Below are positions 11,110-23,689 of a stretch of 64,000 bases of DNA, piece by piece. The notes below the pieces were generated by a model. That model saw only the letters and a list, made by a program, of their open reading frames with translations. It was not told the origin of the DNA and did no database searches. Numbering within the stretch: position 1 is the stretch's first letter; every line of letters begins with the position of its first letter. The DNA lies in the NCBI GenBank assembly GCA_020698575.1, contig CM036256.1, forward strand, positions 14,895,908-14,959,907, written 5' to 3'. A program made the translations under genes and the position numbers. Origin of the DNA: Bostrychus sinensis (Eukaryota; Chordata; Actinopteri; Gobiiformes; Eleotridae).

Positions 11110-12650
11110 TCTCCTTCATATCTATTCTTCAAAGTTAAAGAAGAAAGCATCTGGGATTATGACTTTGTAAATCAGCAGGTTTTTTATGAGTAGTGATTGG
11201 TCAAGAAATAAATGCCACTATATTTAGCATCAGCCTGCAATAACATCATGGGTTATAACAGCTCTCTTGTCTCCACTTTTTTTTTTTAACCACTGGCCTT
11301 ATTTGTCAGGTTCACTGCCTCAGCTCCTTTACCAAACAGAAAGAGCCAAAGGCGACACCAAACTAACCATTTTTACTGTCTCATTAAAACTTTTCCAATT
11401 AGCACTAAACACCAAATTCAGCTATGGCTCTTGGCAATATTATTAAATTGGTCATAAACCCCAAACTTAGATCAGGATAATGGCAGAGTAAAGGGCCAGA
11501 GGATCACTTTAAGCATTTTGTCCACGTCTGTCATTGTTGGAAGGATCACACAAAGAAAAATTAGATTTGGATTGTAATTAATTATTTAGATTTGAAGGTG
11601 CATGGTGAGAGCTGTACATATTTCAATCAGCAGTAGTTTTTAAAGTATTTTTCTTTAGTTGTATCTGGTCAGTTGTGACAATAAACTTAGAGAAAACCTT
11701 ACAGACTGTGAATAAATGCACCATTAAAAGGATCTATTAAAATTCCTAGTCTAAATCATGGTCAAATACGTTCTCAAAATCTACATTTGGGTACAGTATT
11801 AAAAATTGAACAGTTGTTTTAATAAGAAAATGAATGGTAGAGATAGAAAACCTTATTACCACTTTATTATTTAATAGTGTTATAGGATTATTTTCTATCA
11901 CACAATATTCTTTTCAGTGGGCTAATTTCACAGACAGGTGCTCAGCTGACTTCAAGGACTCTTCAAGAGTTTTTTGTAAGTCATTATACTGAAATACCAA
12001 ATACATGACACAATCTGCCTAAGGAGGTCCAGCCTAAGGGACTGCAGTAATGACATTAAAGAAGAGATTGGATTTTAGCCAAAAAAGATGCGACTCAGTG
12101 TAAAGTACATGTGCACGAGGAGCAGTTAAGTCTAACCCTGGAGTACCTACGGCACCTGCAGTGAGCTCTTACAGCCTCATCATGTCGTGGGTTTCTGATT
12201 AAGAGCCAAAATACTGAAAATAATGCATATTTACTGTTAGCAGTCAAGCTGAGATGATACTGTTATATCTATCTTCTGTTTTCACATCACACTTATCCTG
12301 CTAGCAATAAGAAAATAAAGACATATTTTTAAAAATAGACCAGAAACCATTTTAAGGAGGGACAGTAACAGCGTGGTATTGCAGCATGTAGGCTATTTAT
12401 CATTGCTAGATAAGTCATAGTGTGTTTGTTTTGTTGGCGGTTATTCCTCCTGCCTCCTTCAGTATCTTAGTAGGCAAAAAGCACAACATATTGATTTACA
12501 GTAGGTGTACAAAAATCTTTAGAGGACAACTATGTGGATGACAGCATGTGATTCAAGTTGATAACAGGTCTGAAGTTAAAACAAAAAACCTCTCATTAAA
12601 CTTACTGTAACTAACATTTTTATTGAAATTTAATACAGTTGTCATTTTAA
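11110..12650. other. Non-coding stretch, nothing recognised
   Basis: AT-rich sequence without recognisable elements. Open frames are short. Confidence 0.4.
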
Positions 12651-12799
12651 TCACACTATAGCACACTACAAAATGACCGTGTGAGTAAGTTTGCTCGTTT
12701 CTTCAGTGTTTTGCCTCATTTTCTTCTATTGAGCTCCCACTACAGTTCAGAGTAAAGCACCATCGTAAATATACCCACAAGACCAGTTGACTTCTGTAC

Positions 12800-13080
12800 G
12801 ATCTCTCGCTCAGCTTTACTTTTGTTTTCTCCTCCGAGTATCTGAACAAAGTTTTTTTCTGCCATTTGGCTGCCCTGCCATGACAAAAATTTTGACATAA
12901 AGCCCAGGTTAGCTTCTTGTTTTTGTTAACTGCGATGTGCTGCTTTCTCACAAAACTCTCAAAACTCGCTAAAGACTTCTGTGACACTGGGTCGGTGACG
13001 CTCTGGCTTGCAATGTTGTTTTTGGCCCAGAGGCAATTGAGTGTCCTGCTGGACGCAAGTAAGCAACAAATGATCTGCCT
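12800..13080 (+). repeat. Dispersed repeat B
   Basis: It shares an ordered series of motifs with 60595-60800: 'ttttttctgcc', 'agcttcttgtttttgttaac', 'tgcgatgtgctgctttct', 'cttctgtgacactgggtcgg' and 'ctctggcttgcaatgttgtt'. The distal copy lies between the two halves of a family A repeat, so B may be an internal part of a longer family A element. The 148-codon minus-strand frame across it (12703-13149) is not a recognised protein. Confidence 0.5.
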
Positions 13081-13189
13081 CCTAGCATGCAGTGATTTGC
13101 TTATTGATTGTTTTACACAGCGTGCCCTTCCTGAAACAGCCCTTTCCATGTATCTGTGCTTATATGGCTTCCTTTTTGCATGATAGAGC

Positions 13190-14525
13190 TTTAGTTAACA
13201 TCTGCTGATGGCAAGGTGGATTATGTTTACCCACAGTGATTTCTGGAAGTATTCCTGGACCCATTTAGTAATGTCATTGACACAATCATGCTGATGAGTG
13301 ATGCAGTGTCATCTGAGGGCCCAAAACCCACGGCATCCAATAAAGGTCTTCAGCCTTGTCCCTTACCCAGAGATTTCTACAGTTTCTTTGAATCTTTTGA
13401 CAGTGTTATGCTTTGTAGATGATCACATTTATAAAGCCTTTGCAATTTGATGTTGAGGACATTTTTTTTTGAGAATTTCACAATCTTTTTACACACTCTT
13501 TCACAGATTGAAGAGCCTCTGCCCATCTTTACTTCTGAGACTGCCTCTCTCCCTTTTACAGCACAAAAACAAGAACCACACTGGCTCCTGATTATATATT
13601 GTACAATGGCCAGTTCATTTACAATAATAAACCACAGACTGTCTATTATTGGTGCAATGTTTGCAAAGCCACTTGGGGACACATATCCATCCATAAGTCT
13701 GCTGCTCGCTCTGCTCTGTGGATTGAAAAAACAGTTTGGGATATGCACTTTTAGTCGAGAAGTTCAGAAATCCCACACAGATTTGAAAGTGAATCCAAAA
13801 TAAGTTCAGACTTTAAGAGTGACTTTGTCTGAGAGAAAGAGAAATGATGACAAAGCGTTTAATGAGCAGGGGACGAGCAGCATTAATCATTTGGTGTAGT
13901 TTAATTTTTATAAAATATTTGGTGTTAAAATAAGATTAATGCAAGTCTGTATTTTATAATGAGAAAAGTAACCTTTAGTAAAGCTGTATGCTGAAGTGTG
14001 TCTACTTGACATAATCTGTTATAGGTATTCACTGCATTGCTCTTTTGCTATGTTCTGAATTTTAAAATGGCTAAGAAAAATGATGGCATACTGCTTTTGG
14101 AGGACTAATTCTTTGAGAGGACATTTTGAGACAGTTTGAGAGGGTGAGATAAGTTCAGTCCTGTCTACTTCAGCTGCTACACTGTAAAACCCAGAAGTAA
14201 AGAAAGTTTTTTGTTCACTATTAAAACTAAACAGGCAACAACTCACCATTTTTTGTTTGGGGCAATCAGTTCCCACAGTTTATTTAAGTTGAATGAACTT
14301 ATTGGCTTTTACAGTGCACAGGATCTACAGGCTCATAACCTCAAACCTAATACTACTGTGGGGTAGGTGGCAGAGGAAATCTCACCATTAGGCTGTTACC
14401 AAAAATAAATTATAGATCCTTTTTATACAATATTGATCTTTTTAGGTCAGTAAGGTTTTAGTAAGACTTGCGTCACATTTTGGTGATTTTAATTGGTTCT
14501 CATCTGTAAAAATGAATTAAAAGTT
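13190..14525. other. Non-coding stretch, nothing recognised
   Basis: Frames of 118 and 123 codons overlap on opposite strands at 13377-13803 with no family resemblance, which is typical of chance frames. No repeat element was identified. Confidence 0.35.
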
Positions 14526-14529
14526 GTTT

Positions 14530-14720
14530 TAGTGCCCTCAACTCATCAGGATGAAGTCAGATTTTGATGAAATTTTCAGGAAAAGTCAGTAATTGGCCCA
14601 GAGACACAAATGGTTTGTTTTTGGTGAAGATCTGAAACATGATACGGATCACTGCGAGACAGAGCCAAAGATACTGACACCAACCATAACACTGATTTGT
14701 TTTAGTGACTTTTAACCATT
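14530..14720 (+). repeat. Family A copy, 5' part
   Basis: It has 'cagattttgatgaaatttt', 'gtcagtaattggcccaga', 'gaagatctgaaacatgatac' and 'ctgacaccaacc', in the order seen in the copies at 37735 and 60335. Confidence 0.55.
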
Positions 14721-15183
14721 GTGTGGTTGATTTCTTTCTTTCATATTCTTTTAACAAAATAACATCTTATCTGGCCTTTTCTGCAAATGTGCTTTATGAT
14801 TTTTATTCTCAGTATTAAATGATTCATGTTCAAAAATATCAGTAAGAACAAGTATCAACTTTTTTAGTGACGATAAAAGCATTTGATTGTTACAACTGTC
14901 TCTGGGATTCAGTTTGAGCAGAAACATATTGGATCGATTGGAAGCTCTTTCCTCCAGATTGTAAGCTGAGGATTTGTCCTGGACTGGGGACATTAGTTAT
15001 CCTGCCCAATTACACTAATCTCAGGTAATTACAGGCCTTACAGTGTTGGTGCTCAGATCTTTAAAGATTAGACAAACTTGCTAAACCACAGTTTAGAGCT
15101 CCCATGTGAGTTCACTGCAGCACACTTTTAATCTGACTTTATTGATTTGAACAACACAAGTGTTCCCTCTTTGTATTTGTTAA

Positions 15184-15644
15184 AGGAGCTATATTATGCT
15201 TTGATTCATATTTTAAAACCAATCTTGGTGGTCTCTAACAGCATTGCATGTTTTATAACCTTTAAAAAACATTATCTGACTAAAAGCAGAAACAGATGAA
15301 GAGACCAGAAGAGGGCCGCAAACTATTATGGTCTTTTAAAAATAATTTAAAGAAAATAAGGAACTTCACTTCCTTAACTTTTTGTACGATGCCATTTTAC
15401 TACAAAATGAAAAGTAGCTGTGAGGAATCAGTGGAAAAAGAGCTGTACACCATTTTTTGGAGGAATGCATGAGAACAGACTGGATGTAGAGGGCTTACTG
15501 ATTGGTTTGTGCTTCTTAGAGAGGCGGAGTTTTGTGCAACAGAGCGTTTTGAGGCCTCAGAATGGCCGTGTCACAGAACAAACATACATACGTTTTGGAT
15601 GAGGGAACAATGTTATTACATGCAGAAAGCTCAGAAAAGCCCCT
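15184..15644. mobile_element. TTAA-flanked MITE
   Basis: The ends are inverted (left AGGAGCTATATTATGC; right, inverted, AGGGGCTTTTCTGAGC) and flanked by TTAA on both sides (15180-15183 and 15645-15648). A second copy lies at 49902-50414 and a third, partial and inverted, at 49130-49320. A shared internal motif is 'gatgccattttactacaaaa'. TTAA flanks point to the Kolobok or piggyBac superfamilies. There is no coding capacity. Confidence 0.7.
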
Positions 15645-15649
15645 TTAAA

Positions 15650-16640
15650 CTGTGTTGTGGTAAAATGTATGGATTTAGTGTTATGAATTACTTGAGTATC
15701 TAATTACTTTCCAGTTGTAGTTGTAGTTACAGTTCACATTTCAAACAGTTCCTGTTTGAAATGTGAAACTGTTCCTCTGCCCACACTGTGCACCTCTGAC
15801 TGTACCCACATCTGAAGGGAGGACTGGACGTGTGGTTGTGCACAGATTCAAGCCAAGACACTCAGAGCTGCCAATGGCTTGCTCTGCCCACTAAATGAAC
15901 ATAATCTCCTATAGGACAACATGTGTTTGGCCATTTCTTCTTGCATGTAGGCAGCAAATCATTATTGCGTGGATGTATTTTTCCTCTTCTTTCAACAATC
16001 CAGCCTTGTTTAAAATCACTATACCTCCAGCGCCGGCAAAGGTCTGCTGCGTGCTACCTGTCGATCACTTAATCTTTCCAGTCTCTTTGAATCTAATCAC
16101 TCAGTGCTTTTGCTGGCAGGTTAGGCAACACACACAAACACACACGCAGACACACACAGTGATAGATCTGTCATTGATTTGAGTGTTGTGTCCAGACGAG
16201 AGGGGATTTGAAACGTGAGCAGGCGTCATCAGCTGTGAAGGTCAGACCAAGGTCCCAGTGATTGGTCTTAAAGCTGAGACTGACACATGCACCTAAGTCC
16301 TGTCGGGAGGAGAGTATGTGTCGTGTCTTCAGTCATACATGGACGCTGTCGTTAGGAGGACTCTTTTATGTGGCAGCCACTGTTGGAATAATATTGACTG
16401 TGGTGGTAGATTACAGAAAGTATCAAGTGTTGAGTTCATTTTAAAGAGATACAACATATTCAACAGTAGTTTTTTTCATTACTCTTGTTTTTGTTTGAGG
16501 CTGGTGGCAAAAATCACTATATTAATCACCCAATCAGTCTATATGATAAAAATCCCTCTTTTGTTATGAAACTCAAATTTTTGTTTTATGGAGCAAAAGA
16601 AAATAATACCAACATTTTATACTTTAATTCTAAAAACTCA
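15650..16640. other. Non-coding stretch with a CA-rich run
   Basis: It contains a CA-rich microsatellite (16128-16159). Nothing else was recognised. Confidence 0.4.
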
Positions 16641-16925
16641 GGACACTCACATCTCCACCAAAGCACTGGCCTTGCAATAGCAGACATAACCCCCGGCCTG
16701 GACCAAAGCCAGGGATCTTCTAGTTTTGCCCTTCTTTTCTACCTAAAACAATTTGGTCCTTCACTGACCCCTTCTGGCTGGGGTTAGTATTTTTTGGCCT
16801 TATCTCACAATGGTTCACAATCCTTAACAAATCCTGGCTTCAGACAATGTTCCAGATCCCAAACAAATACTAATAATTTCCAATACTAATCTTCCCTAAA
16901 GGTTTCATCAAATCCTCCTTGGTGG
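16640..16925 (-). repeat. Family A copy, minus strand
   Basis: Read on the minus strand it contains the 'ctagaagatccctggctttg' tRNA-like 3' piece, and then, towards higher coordinates, 'gagataaggccaaaaaat', 'cagccagaaggggtcagtg' and 'gatctggaacattgtctgaa' as in other copies. Confidence 0.55.
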
Positions 16926-17024
16926 AAGAAATGAAAGAAGCTAGTTTTTGCTGCAACTAAGCAATTTTAGACCTTATAAATATTCCAGTATGTACATAAG
17001 ACATTTATCAATATGAAGGAAATG

Positions 17025-17545
17025 AAGTAAAAGTATAGCTAAGGGAGAGAAAAAAATTACTCAAGTAAAAGTAGATGTATCACATGAAAATTTCTACTTA
17101 TGTAAAAGTATAAAAGTTACTTACATTCACATATAATTTGTGAATAAAAAAGTTAAAGTATTTTGCACTGATTCAAGAACTGTGAAGGATTTTGCTGAGA
17201 ATCTGTGCTGAAAACTAAAAGTTAACAGTGCAACAGAAGAGACTGAATCTGTCTGAATCTGAAGGTTTTTCTGAAGAGTACTACTTTACTGCATATTTTA
17301 TACGTATGTACTGTGTCTACAATGACCACACTGGGAAAAACTAATGATTTTAGACCAAACTCAAATACTTTATACTTTAAACCAATTCAAAAATGTAGTG
17401 AGGTAAAAAGTACAGATACTTGCTCTAAATTGTGAAAAGTAAAAGTAAAATTTCCCTTGTAAAATTTACTCAAGTAAAATACAGATCCATGAAAACTGTA
17501 CTTAAGTAAAGTAACTAAGTGCTTTTACTTTGTTACTTTCCACTG
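17025..17545. mobile_element. Palindromic hAT-type MITE ('acttttactcaagta')
   Basis: The right end, read inward, begins CAGTGGAAAGTAACAAAG and carries repeated TACTTAAGTA and TTTTACTTGAGTAAA motifs. The left part has the same motifs inverted but a decayed terminus. The family is common in fish. Other copies here are at 7380, 28583, 29895 and 40365. Confidence 0.65.
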
Positions 17546-18084
17546 TAGGTAAAAGAGTCATGTAAAACATTTTGCCTAGCCTTGTCAATAAATCTCAAGA
17601 AGCTCTTATATATTAAATGTACAATATGACATGTAGGATCTTGTATTTGTCCTGTGCAGTGATAGGTGTTTGTGACTTGTTGTTCTCAGGATATGTGAAT
17701 GCATGTGGGAGGTGAGCACGGTTTAAAGGTTGGCAGAAGAACCTACACTGACGTCCTACTCTTCACTCTGGAGGAGAGAAGCTTGAAAACACAGACATTT
17801 TCTACATGAGCTGCCTCTGCCTCAGAAAACAGGCAAAACATTAGTCATGGCAGTGTACCACCAACATGATTAATCTGGCAGAGATGGAAATTCATTATTC
17901 TGTTGTGTGGGGAGAGTTTGGGCCAACAAAAAGAGGAAGTTTGTTTTTGACATTTTAAAAAGATGAAAGTTTGGGGTTGTTTTTAAAGAATATACAGACT
18001 TCAGTAGACAATAATAGCAAACTTTGTGCTTTGAAAAAGGACATCAGGCAAGAAAACACAACTAAAAGCACTCACAGTTTGTGG

Positions 18085-18335
18085 TAATGCTAAAGTGCCC
18101 AGGCCTGGACTCAAAACTTTTAGTTTCTAACTTCTTGGAGTAAATGCTCTATCTATTTAGCCACAAACCCCTTATATCTCACAATAGTACAAAATCCACA
18201 GTGTTCTGGATCTACATCAAAAATGAATTATTATTTCCCTTGCACCATTACTGACCTTTTATAAGAAATGTCATCAAAGTCTGATCAATACTTTTTGAGT
18301 AATTTTGCTAACATACCAACAAACCAACTAATATG
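18085..18335 (-). repeat. Family A copy, minus strand
   Basis: It contains 'gcccaggcctggactcaaa', 'gtaaatgctctatctattta', 'gccacaaacccc' and 'aatttctt...ttgagtaattttgc', matching the tRNA-like and 5' parts of the family in order on the minus strand. Confidence 0.55.
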
Positions 18336-18450
18336 AGCAAAAACAAATATGGTAATTAGTAATTATGCATGGATATGTCATTCATGACTCTAAGTTACCC
18401 AAAAATGAAATATAGTGACAGTGCATTGGTGTCTGTCAGTGCACCTAACA

Positions 18451-19047
18451 CAGCCATTCCCAAAGTTAGGAGTGTCTCAGTCCCCTTAAAAAACAGAAAA
18501 TTCCATGCGGACCCCAACAATAAGACTGCCTGTTGGCTAAAAACAGGGTAGCCCCAAGGTTCTAAAAGCATTAAAAAGATTAAAAGAAAAGTAAAAAAAA
18601 AATATTAAATTGAATTGTGTCAAAATGAAAGCCTTCAGTGTATTTATTATTATGAGTAGGTATTAAATTTGGCTCATCTAGGTCTTAAAATTGTCAAAAC
18701 ATTATGTTAATATCACCACAATAACATATTTATTGAAGAAATGTTATCATTGAAATGCAAGGTTCATTTTTTTTATTTTTTTCTTTAATGCAGGACAGGA
18801 GTTTTTTCATCTGTATTAGACTTTTAAAATAAAACCCTTGAGTTTTGAGTGGTACGGATAACTCCTGTGTAAAATTCAATGTTGAGAGTGCTGGCATAAA
18901 ATTTCACTCTGAGTGGCATTAAAACATCCTTAAAAGGTCTTTTTAAACAAGTACCTAATTATAATTAATTTCAAAACACTGGCGGCCCCTCCTGCAGTAC
19001 CTTTGCGGCCCATCAGGGGGCCCCAGACCACACTTTGGGAACCACTG
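18451..19047. mobile_element. Non-autonomous hAT element (CAGTGGTTCCCAAAG ends)
   Basis: The left end CAGCCATTCCCAAAGTTAGG and the inverted right end CAGTGGTTCCCAAAGTGTGG match. They are flanked by acctaaca (18443-18450) and gtctaaca (19048-19055), an 8-bp duplication with six bases still equal. The element is 597 bp with no coding capacity. Related copies are at 35738-36044, 57123-57477 and 61706-62030, and single ends at 4690 and 20575. Confidence 0.75.
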
Positions 19048-19059
19048 GTCTAACATGTA

Positions 19060-20570
19060 CCCTCCTCACACACAAAGTAAATCCAGCCCCTTGTGACTCA
19101 TAAAGGATAGACAAAAAGACATGGACTATTTTACAGTAATTGCTCACTAAATTGCTGGCCGTCTGTTTTTAAAAACCCTTTCAAATCTTAACATCCTGGA
19201 TTCATAAAATTAATACATCTATCCCATCAGACATTCTTAGTCTAAAAACAGATTTGACACAGACAAGATCCGATAATGATCCTCAAATTATACTGCAACT
19301 GCATCTGCTATTATCAGGCAATGGTAAAGCAGAAATGATGCCATAATGAAAGTTTGTATTACTTCTATTCATCATTTAGTGACAAAAGTTCAGATAGGGA
19401 GAAACCATAAAAGTCTGGCTATTTTATCTAAAATGAGATTATTATGTAATTTGTCTGATCAAAAGAAAAACTTAGACCAAAGAGAGTGCAACAACAATTT
19501 ACATAAAAGCTAGTTTAATTCAACTAAGTGCTTACTAAAGATGATGCGACCGTTTTGTGAGATGAGATGTATAGCGACTGAAAAGAACATATTACAAAGA
19601 CTACAACCATTATCATTATTGCTCTGTCAATGTGGATTTCCTAATTGTACGGCGTTTACACATTCATTTTTACTTGGCATTCAATTTAGTTAAACAGAAT
19701 ATTAGGCACATTATATAATTGGTTTGCCTGAGTAATTCTCTTATACTCCATGTGTCTTTAATGCACGGCTGGTTGCTCTTCCTTAAGTGGTCCAAAAATC
19801 AATTAACATAGTTTTAATGAGAAGTGGTTGGGCAGTGTGGTGCACACTAAAAACAAATAATAATTCATGATTGGGTGCCCACACTATTAATGGGATGCCA
19901 GTGTGGTTATAGATAAATATTTGTAATTGCTAATGCTGGAATAAGAAGGGTTATGGGTGGCACCAAACAGGACTGAGAGTTATGTTGATAAAAGGAAAGG
20001 GGTACAAGACAGTGATGATAGTTTAGGGAGTGGGAGTTTTTTTTGTTTTTAGTTTTGTTATATCATGAGTACTCTGCACTCACACAATTAATACAAAAGA
20101 GGGCATAGAAAACATCTAGGTTTATTAATATATTTTATGCTTACTTTATTGTAAATGCAAATTTTTTTTGCTTTGAAAATTACATTTCAAGGCTTAAAAA
20201 ATGCCTGTAAATAACAATGATTCAGTTTTAGCAATACAAACTTCTAATACATGACCTGATTTGACTACATATTTCATGTAGTGAAATGAAACGTAATGAA
20301 AAATAATAATAAAAAACAAAAAAATATTAATAAACCCATAATATATTTATTACTAAAATTAAGAAATTTACATTACCTTTACCACAAAATGAATTTAATA
20401 AGAAAACTGTATTAAAAATAATTATCATTATTTGACCCCCCCCCCCCCCTTAAAACAAGCTATTAAATAAAAATAAAAAAACTCATATTTTTTCACCTCA
20501 AATTTGTCATTTAACGCTTGCTTGCTTGTTTTTCACAAGTTTAAAACATTTTCTTATTAAATTATGGAAT
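19060..20570. other. Non-coding stretch; 14-base C run
   Basis: It holds a pure C run at 20436-20449. About 19440-19780 has many TAAT-type motifs and no recognisable repeats, so it could be a conserved non-coding element. No exon is visible. Confidence 0.35.
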
Positions 20571-20574
20571 AATT

Positions 20575-20640
20575 CCAAGTACCCCCTGCAAAGTGATCGT
20601 GTACCCCACGGGTCCCAGTCCCCCTGGTTGGGAAGCACTG
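20575..20640. repeat. One end of a hAT-type element
   Basis: 'gtcccagtccccctggttgg' followed by 'gaagcactg' matches the outer end of the family at 18451-19047. No partner end was found upstream. Confidence 0.45.
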
Positions 20641-21114
20641 GCCTATAGCCCAGAACTGAAGGGGTCCGCCCAAGACGGTCATTTATCTGTACAATAGTGA
20701 CCAAGCCATTTCACAGACGGAGGACAAACCACTGAAGTAACGCTGCCTCGCAAACCTCCTAAAAACATAAATTGTAGCCAGCTTAAAATATTATTTATCA
20801 CCTAAAATACACCAGAATACAGAAAATCACATACGTTTTGTTTATATTTTCCTGGGGGAGGACACTCAGACCCCCTTCCTTTACTGTCCCACAAATTCAT
20901 CTGTTTGTTATACAAACAAGGCCACACATTAGGATATGAGGCAAAAGGAGAGCTTATATTAAGGCTTAGTAAAAATGCCCCTTGTTGTTTTGGGCTTGAG
21001 GAATTTACAAAAAAACTGGAGCGTATATAAGTCCTCAGCTGTTCCTCTTCCCTGGGCCCCCCCTGGGTGAAGGCTAGGTAGTAGGGTAAAGAAAATAAAA
21101 TGTTATAATAATGA

Positions 21115-21180
21115 TAAAGTGCTCAGACCTGGACTTGAACTGGGGATTTCTAGTTCAGGGGTAAATGCTCTAAAGATTCA
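21115..21180 (-). repeat. Family A tRNA-like fragment
   Basis: It contains 'gctcagacctggacttgaac' and 'ctagttcaggggtaaatgct', which on the minus strand is the A-box to B-box part of family A. Confidence 0.5.
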
Positions 21181-21539
21181 ATTGCCTGTTGATGAATAAG
21201 AAAGTGGATAGTTGTCTTTCTTGTTATTGTTTAATAAGATCCACCTCACAGCCACAGCTCGCAGATGTGACGTGGCTGAGATGACAATGAGCACCTCAAG
21301 AACAGGGTTGCCAGATCTCACTGACAGTTTCCAGCCCAAACAGAACTTAAAACCTGCCCTACACAATAAAAACCAGCCCAAATTATATGTAAGAAAGAGC
21401 ACAAAACCACAACCTAAGAATAGCTGAAAGTTGTTGAGGCAGGAACTGATTCTTACTCAAGTGTTTTAATGGTTATTGTTCTTGTATTTGGAACAAGACA
21501 AAAATAAACAAAAGGTAGTGTTAAGATCTGGTGTTACAA

Positions 21540-21860
21540 ATTGTTCCCCGTAAAAAGCCGTGGTTTCCCCAACATGGCTTCCTCATTAGAGCAGATGGTT
21601 TAGGCTGATAATAGATCCTGCCTTCTTCAATTAACAACTTTCTGCACCACGAATAATTGGCCCCCGATATAAGGTTCAATTACTTCCTCAAATTACTGGC
21701 TTTAATTACTACTTGAAATGCAATCACTTTTTAGATTAAACTCATTTTGCAGGGGAATATCAACAGCATTAATGATATTAGAAAACACCGGAGGCCCGAG
21801 TGAGCCTTTCAAGCCTGGAGTAAGTTAAAGTAATGAGTTGGTAATGAATATATCGATGGC
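21540..21860. other. Candidate conserved non-coding element
   Basis: A repeat-free block with many homeodomain-type motifs (several TTAATTA-like cores, AATTACT, GATTAA) and a composition unlike the flanks. It has no coding frame. The look is that of vertebrate developmental enhancers, but conservation cannot be judged from one sequence. Confidence 0.3.
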
Positions 21861-22404
21861 CACTGCTCCATCTGTTTGAGTTCTTTCTTACCACATTTTG
21901 CGCATCTACCATCAGGTTTCTATACAGTATGCTTTAAACAAGTCTTTATTTTCCAAAACTAATGCATTACTTCAAAACAAAGTTGTGTCCCAGCCTTGGC
22001 AACTGTGTGTCTGAATTGGTGTTAAGTGCTTCTGAGTGCCTTGCAGGTAGAAAAACAGTTTATAAATGCTTTCATTTATCATTTATCTTTTTAAACAGGC
22101 AAAAGTATTATCAATACTTCCTCAGCGTTTTATTTTTCTTTACCTTTTAAAAAAATTTCCTTTTTGGGTGTCTATGCAGTAATAGCCCTGTTATACATCC
22201 AGTACTTCAGCAAATGGTATACTATGCTGCTAGTTATGATAAGTTGACAAGAGCTGTAGACCAGGGCAAATTTTAGGATTAAATATTTAGAGATGCTGAG
22301 CTACACTTTTACCTGGGACTAGCTGTACCCATGCTGTAGACAGTGAGTTCCAACTTTAATGTGAATGGACAAAGCTTGCCATCAGTGTTCATTTCTAATA
22401 AAAT

Positions 22405-22510
22405 CTTTAGTCCTGGTTTATTTCTGACTTAGACCTGGTTTAACAGTAGGTTTAGTAAAATTTTCGTCCTTGTTTGTTCCGGTGTAGTCACTGTTTTGTC
22501 CTTATTTGGT
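22405..22510 (+). repeat. Short degenerate block of the GGTTTAGTCCT minisatellite
   Basis: It contains 'tagtcctggtttatttctga', 'gacctggtttaacagtagg' and 'cgtccttgtttg': the same 11-bp theme as the larger arrays at 26040, 31119, 47886 and 59230. Confidence 0.5.
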
Positions 22511-22898
22511 AATTCTCATTTTAGCCTGTTGAAGATGGCGATTGATAAAGATTATTCTAATTATTTTTTTTATAAACAAACCAATGCGTAAATGTTGTAC
22601 TTTGATATGTTTCAACCTCTGCTGTAGTCTTCCTCACAAGAGTACACCAACATCTGACTTGTGCTCATTTATCTATCCGTTAGTGTCATGTTGCTAAGAG
22701 TCCTGCTAAATAGCCATTTTATGCTCTGTCCATATCCGTTACCAGCAGGGCAGCGACAGGCACCTAATCCAAGCATTCTCTGCAAAGTCAAAGTAACAGC
22801 TCCCCAAAGAAGAAGATAGTTTCCATACATATACATTATTTAAAGTTACATAACATGAAATATTAATGCAAAGGTGAAAAAAGCATAAATTAGGACCT

Positions 22899-23351
22899 TT
22901 AAACAAAGTAATTCATCTTTTCATCTATCCATCCATCCATCCATCTTCTTCCGCTTATCCGGGACCTGGGTCGCGGAGGCAGCAGTCTAAGCAGAGATGC
23001 CCAGACTTCCCTCTCTACAGACACTTCCTCCAGCTCTACCGGGGGGACCCCAAGGCGTTCCCAGGCCAGCCGAGAGACATAGTCCCTCCAGCGTGTCCTA
23101 GGTCTTCCCCGGGGCCTCCTCCCAGTGGGACATGCCCGGAACACCTCCCCAGGGAGGTGACCAGGAAGCATCCAGAACAGATGCCCGAGCCACCTCAACT
23201 GACTCCTCTCAATGTGGAGGAGCAGCGGCTCTACTCCGAGCTCCTCCCGGGTGACAGAGCTCCTCACCCTATCTCTAAGGGTGCACCCAGCCACCCTGCG
23301 GAGGAAACTCATTTCGGCCGCTTGTATCTGGGATCTTGTCCTTTCGGTCAT
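22899..23351 (-). pseudogene. C-terminal fragment of Rex3-like LINE ORF
   Basis: A 150-codon open frame. It shows EMSFLRRVAG near the start, then SSVTREELGVEP, QLRWLGHLFWM and a basic GRRPRGRPRTRWRDY stretch, ending in a leucine- and proline-rich tail; the GATG units are then read as WMDGW. This matches the region after the reverse transcriptase domain of fish RTE-type LINEs. Endonuclease and catalytic parts are absent, so it is a dead fragment although it has no internal stop. Confidence 0.8.
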
Positions 23352-23372
23352 GACCCAAAGCTCATGACCATC
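22923..23372 (-). mobile_element. 5'-truncated Rex3-like (RTE clade) LINE
   Basis: The minus strand carries the C-terminal part of a non-LTR reverse transcriptase frame, then 'ggataagcggaagaagatgg' and several GATG units (plus-strand CATC repeats at 22923-22945). A (GATG)n 3' tail and strong 5' truncation are characteristic of Rex3 in fish. No clear target duplication was found. The insert is distinctly GC-richer than its flanks, which suggests a fairly recent insertion. Confidence 0.8.
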
Positions 23373-23689
23373 TAGAGTAAAAAAAAAAAGGGTTAATCAA
23401 TGCAAAATTATATGTGTTAATTTGGTATTTATAAACTATTTATTTATGACATTACTGCTAATAACATAATATTTAAATTCTTTATTACTACACAATAATG
23501 TGTTGCTCTTCATCTTTTTCTCAATTAAAAGACAATCCCTTACTCCATGCCTCTTAGTTTTGTGAATTATACCAAATATTTCCTTCTTCTTCATTTCTTT
23601 TAAACCAACAACAGCCCCAGTGCATTGTTAAGCCCCAGCCATCGCAGAGAAACTCAATAATGTTTAGTAAAAGTTTTGAATATTTCAAC

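Noticed and set aside
13377..13803. Overlapping frames of 123 and 118 codons on opposite strands
   Set aside because: Overlap on both strands with no family resemblance is the signature of chance low-stop sequence.
20436..20449. 14-base C run as a G-quadruplex site
   Set aside because: A single uninterrupted run without three further G tracts nearby. Likely slippage.
23157..23375. 72-codon plus-strand frame over the LINE fragment
   Set aside because: Shadow of the minus-strand LINE frame.
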